Below, piece after piece: positions 5,593-7,467 of a DNA stretch of 7,467 nucleotides (the stretch's first letter is position 1; each line of letters starts with the position of its first letter). This DNA is from Desulfobulbaceae bacterium UBA5628 (GTDB lineage: Bacteria > Desulfobacterota > Desulfobulbia > Desulfobulbales > Desulfurivibrionaceae), in contig DIKC01000024.1 in the NCBI GenBank assembly GCA_002421565.1, forward strand, positions 1,801-9,267. The letters run 5' to 3'. The position numbers were made by a program, and so were the translations under genes. The notes under the pieces were generated by a model that searched no databases, was not told the origin of the DNA, and saw only the letters and a list, made by a program, of their open reading frames with translations.

Positions 5593-6597
5593 ATGGACGA
5601 ACTGAAAAGCCTCAAAGAAAAAATGCTGGCCATCAAGGACGGCAATTTCGACATCGAAGCGCCGAATCGACGGGTGGTCAAGTGCTGGGAGCGGCTCAAC
5701 TGCGATCAGCGGCTCTGCCCGGCTTACGGTCGGCTACGATGCTGGTCCATCGCCGGCACCCTGTGTCATAACCGGGTGCAGGGGGTGTTTGCGCGGAAAC
5801 TGGGAGATTGCCGTAAATGCGTGGTTTACAAGGAGTCCTGCGGCGATGAGATCAGTGAGCTGCTGGAAATTTTCAACCAAATGGTCAAGGATATCAAATT
5901 CAATATCAAGGAACGGGAACGCGTCTCACAGGAGAAAGCCCGCGGCGAAAGACTTGCCGAGTTGGGCGACTTGATCGCGACGGTGGCCCATGAGACCAGG
6001 AATCCGTTGCACGCCATCGGACTTGCCGCAAACTATATGAAAAAAAACTTCCACAACGAATCGGATACCGCCCTGCTGACGGTCATCGAAGAAGAGGTGT
6101 CCAGGCTCTCCGACCTTACCACCCGTTTTCTGCATTTTTCCCAACCCCTTCCTCTGCAGTTGGAACCATGCGATCTCAACGCGGTTGTCGTCGCCGAAGT
6201 GGATTCCCAACGACGGGCGGCCGCCAGCAAAAATCTCTCCCTGAACACCAAGCTTGCCAACCTTGTTCCGGGGATCATCAGCGACCAGCTTCGGGTAGGA
6301 AGGGCTCTCGCCCAGTTGCTTGACAATGCCGTGGCTGCCTCACGTAAAAACGGCATCATCCGCATCAGCACCATGCTGGAAAAAGATTTTATTAGAATAT
6401 CGGTACAGGATGACGGCCCTGGCATCGCCCCGGAAGAGCAGGATAAAATTTTCCAGCCTTTTTATACCACCAAAACCCAAGGGGCCGGCCTGGGTCTGAC
6501 CATTGCCCAACGCTCACTCACCGAATTGTGCGGCCGGATCGAACTTGACAGCGCCCCGGGCCGGGGCGCCACCTTTTCCCTGTTATTGCCTCTCTGA
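5593..6597 (+). CDS. Soluble sensor histidine kinase with N-terminal cysteine-rich two-CW domain
   Basis: A 334-residue protein with no signal peptide or membrane segment, so cytoplasmic. Residues 28-84 hold eight cysteines (31, 37, 42, 50, 58, 73, 76, 83) in the pattern CWE-x3-C-x4-CPAYG-x3-RCW-x4-GT-x-C ... C-x2-C-x6-C. The two Cys-Trp pairs identify the 'two-CW' domain seen in deltaproteobacterial signalling proteins; I infer metal, Fe-S or thiol redox sensing, but the ligand is not known. A helical linker (about 85-122) leads to HisKA with phospho-acceptor His133 in VAHETRNPLHAIG. The HATPase follows, with Asn245 in LLDNAVAAS, G1 box DDGPGI (273-278), FQPFYTTK and G2 box GAGLGL (297-302), ending at a tandem TGA-TAA. 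The catalytic half resembles that of the first kinase, suggesting both phosphorylate the regulator between them. There is no receiver domain of its own. Confidence 0.92.
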   Translation: MDELKSLKEKMLAIKDGNFDIEAPNRRVVKCWERLNCDQRLCPAYGRLRCWSIAGTLCHNRVQGVFARKLGDCRKCVVYKESCGDEISELLEIFNQMVKDIKFNIKERERVSQEKARGERLAELGDLIATVAHETRNPLHAIGLAANYMKKNFHNESDTALLTVIEEEVSRLSDLTTRFLHFSQPLPLQLEPCDLNAVVVAEVDSQRRAAASKNLSLNTKLANLVPGIISDQLRVGRALAQLLDNAVAASRKNGIIRISTMLEKDFIRISVQDDGPGIAPEEQDKIFQPFYTTKTQGAGLGLTIAQRSLTELCGRIELDSAPGRGATFSLLLPL

Positions 6598-6611
6598 TAA
6601 TTACCCTTGGC

Positions 6612-7467
6612 CTACGCCTGATTGGCCCAGCCCAAGAGACTACCGGCCAGGAGAATCTCCCGGTGACGGGTGGAAATCTCCAGCCGGGCCTCAATTTTGC
6701 GGCCATCCACCTCCACCGTCAAAATTTCGTCACCGGCGGCGATTTTGGCCCGGATGCCGGCAATCCGCACCTTGGCCCCCGGCTGTAAATGATCGTAATC
6801 GGCGGGATTAACAAAGGTCAGGGGCACGATTCCGAAGTTGATCAGGTTGGCCTTGTGAATGCGGGCAAAACTCTTGACCAGCTTGATCTCCACCCCCAGG
6901 AAACGGGGGGCAAGGGCGGCATGTTCGCGGGACGAGCCCTGGCCGTAGTTATCGCCGCCCACCACCATCCCCGCCCCCTGGCTTTTGGCGCGGGTGGAGA
7001 ATTCCGGGTCCACCGCCTCATAGACAAACTCGCTGATCGCCGGGACATTGCTGCGCAGGGGCAGCACCCTGGCCCCGGCCGGCATGATATGGTCGGTGGT
7101 GATGTTGTCCCCCACCTTGAGCAGCACCGTGCCCTGCCAATCCTTGGGCAAGGGGGAGAAGCGGGGGAAGGGGGCGATGTTGGGGCCGCGCACGATCTCC
7201 ACCCCGCTGCCGTCGGCGAGCGGCGCCTCGATCCGGCTATCGCCCAACAGGTAGCGGGCCGGCAGGGTAAAAGCGGGGTAATCGCCGAGGTCGCGGGGAT
7301 CGGTGATTTTGCCGGTGATCGCGGCGGCCACCGCTGTTTCCGGGCTGCAGAGATAGACCTGATCATCCTTGGTGCCGCTGCGGCCGGGGAAGTTACGGGG
7401 AAAGGTGCGGAGCGAGATCGCCCCGGTGGGCGGCGCCTGGCCCATGCCGATGCAGCCCAGGCAGCCG
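6612..7467 (-). CDS. acnA: Aconitate hydratase, C-terminal part (5' end beyond right edge)
   Basis: The frame is open from the right edge to the TAG at 6614-6612, giving 284 visible residues. The first ones, [12 protein letters not shown], contain the paired cysteines that ligate the [4Fe-4S] cluster in aconitases; the third ligand lies outside the window. Next come [11 protein letters not shown] and a linker to the swivel domain, with [23 protein letters not shown] (active-site Ser/Arg region, about 6916-6960) and [17 protein letters not shown]. This fits the bacterial aconitase (about 640 residues) that interconverts citrate and isocitrate in the cytoplasm. A homoaconitase or isopropylmalate isomerase is less likely, because those usually have a separate small subunit. 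The gene converges on the kinase operon with only 14 bases between stop codons and no clear terminator. The ATG at 7445 is internal, not the true start. Confidence 0.9.
   Translation of the reverse strand, partial: GCLGCIGMGQAPPTGAISLRTFPRNFPGRSGTKDDQVYLCSPETAVAAAITGKITDPRDLGDYPAFTLPARYLLGDSRIEAPLADGSGVEIVRGPNIAPFPRFSPLPKDWQGTVLLKVGDNITTDHIMPAGARVLPLRSNVPAISEFVYEAVDPEFSTRAKSQGAGMVVGGDNYGQGSSREHAALAPRFLGVEIKLVKSFARIHKANLINFGIVPLTFVNPADYDHLQPGAKVRIAGIRAKIAAGDEILTVEVDGRKIEARLEISTRHREILLAGSLLGWANQA

Noticed and set aside
6598..6630. Possible bidirectional terminator between the soluble kinase and aconitase
   Set aside because: Only a 4-bp GGCC/GGCC pairing is available around TTGGCC...TTGGCCC, with no T-run on either strand.

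Overview
The window looks like a piece of a Desulfobacterota (deltaproteobacterial) chromosome, probably a sulfur-metabolising lineage. This is inferred from gene types, not from a marker gene: a 'two-CW' cysteine-rich histidine kinase, an NtrC-type sigma-54 regulator flanked by two kinases, a periplasmic two-domain rhodanese, a DUF362 protein, and a bacterial aconitase of the kind common in that phylum. I cannot name the species.

Layout: (i) Positions 1-1038 are on the minus strand. A DUF362 protein (73-1038) is followed 11 bases later by the first 20 codons of a Maf-family nucleotide pyrophosphatase (1-61, cut by the window edge). (ii) Positions 1039-1380 are a divergent intergenic region. 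It contains a full-consensus sigma-54 promoter (1301-1317) and upstream dyads that could be activator sites. (iii) Positions 1381-2340 encode an exported tandem-domain rhodanese, closed by two consecutive perfect hairpins; the second is a textbook intrinsic terminator. (iv) Positions 2564-6597 on the plus strand hold a regulatory operon: a polytopic-membrane HAMP histidine kinase, a sigma-54-activating response regulator whose start overlaps the kinase, and a soluble histidine kinase with an N-terminal eight-cysteine two-CW domain. (v) Positions 6612-7467, minus strand and convergent, hold the C-terminal part of aconitase, running off the right edge.

Working model (inference): the two kinases, one in the membrane and one cytosolic and cysteine-rich, both feed the single sigma-54 activator. 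That activator switches on the adjacent rhodanese gene through the -24/-12 promoter. This would be a small circuit coupling a redox, metal or sulfur signal to periplasmic sulfane-sulfur transfer. The flanking genes look like ordinary housekeeping or unknown-function genes and appear more GC-rich than the central block. No tRNA, rRNA, CRISPR array, insertion sequence or transposase was seen.
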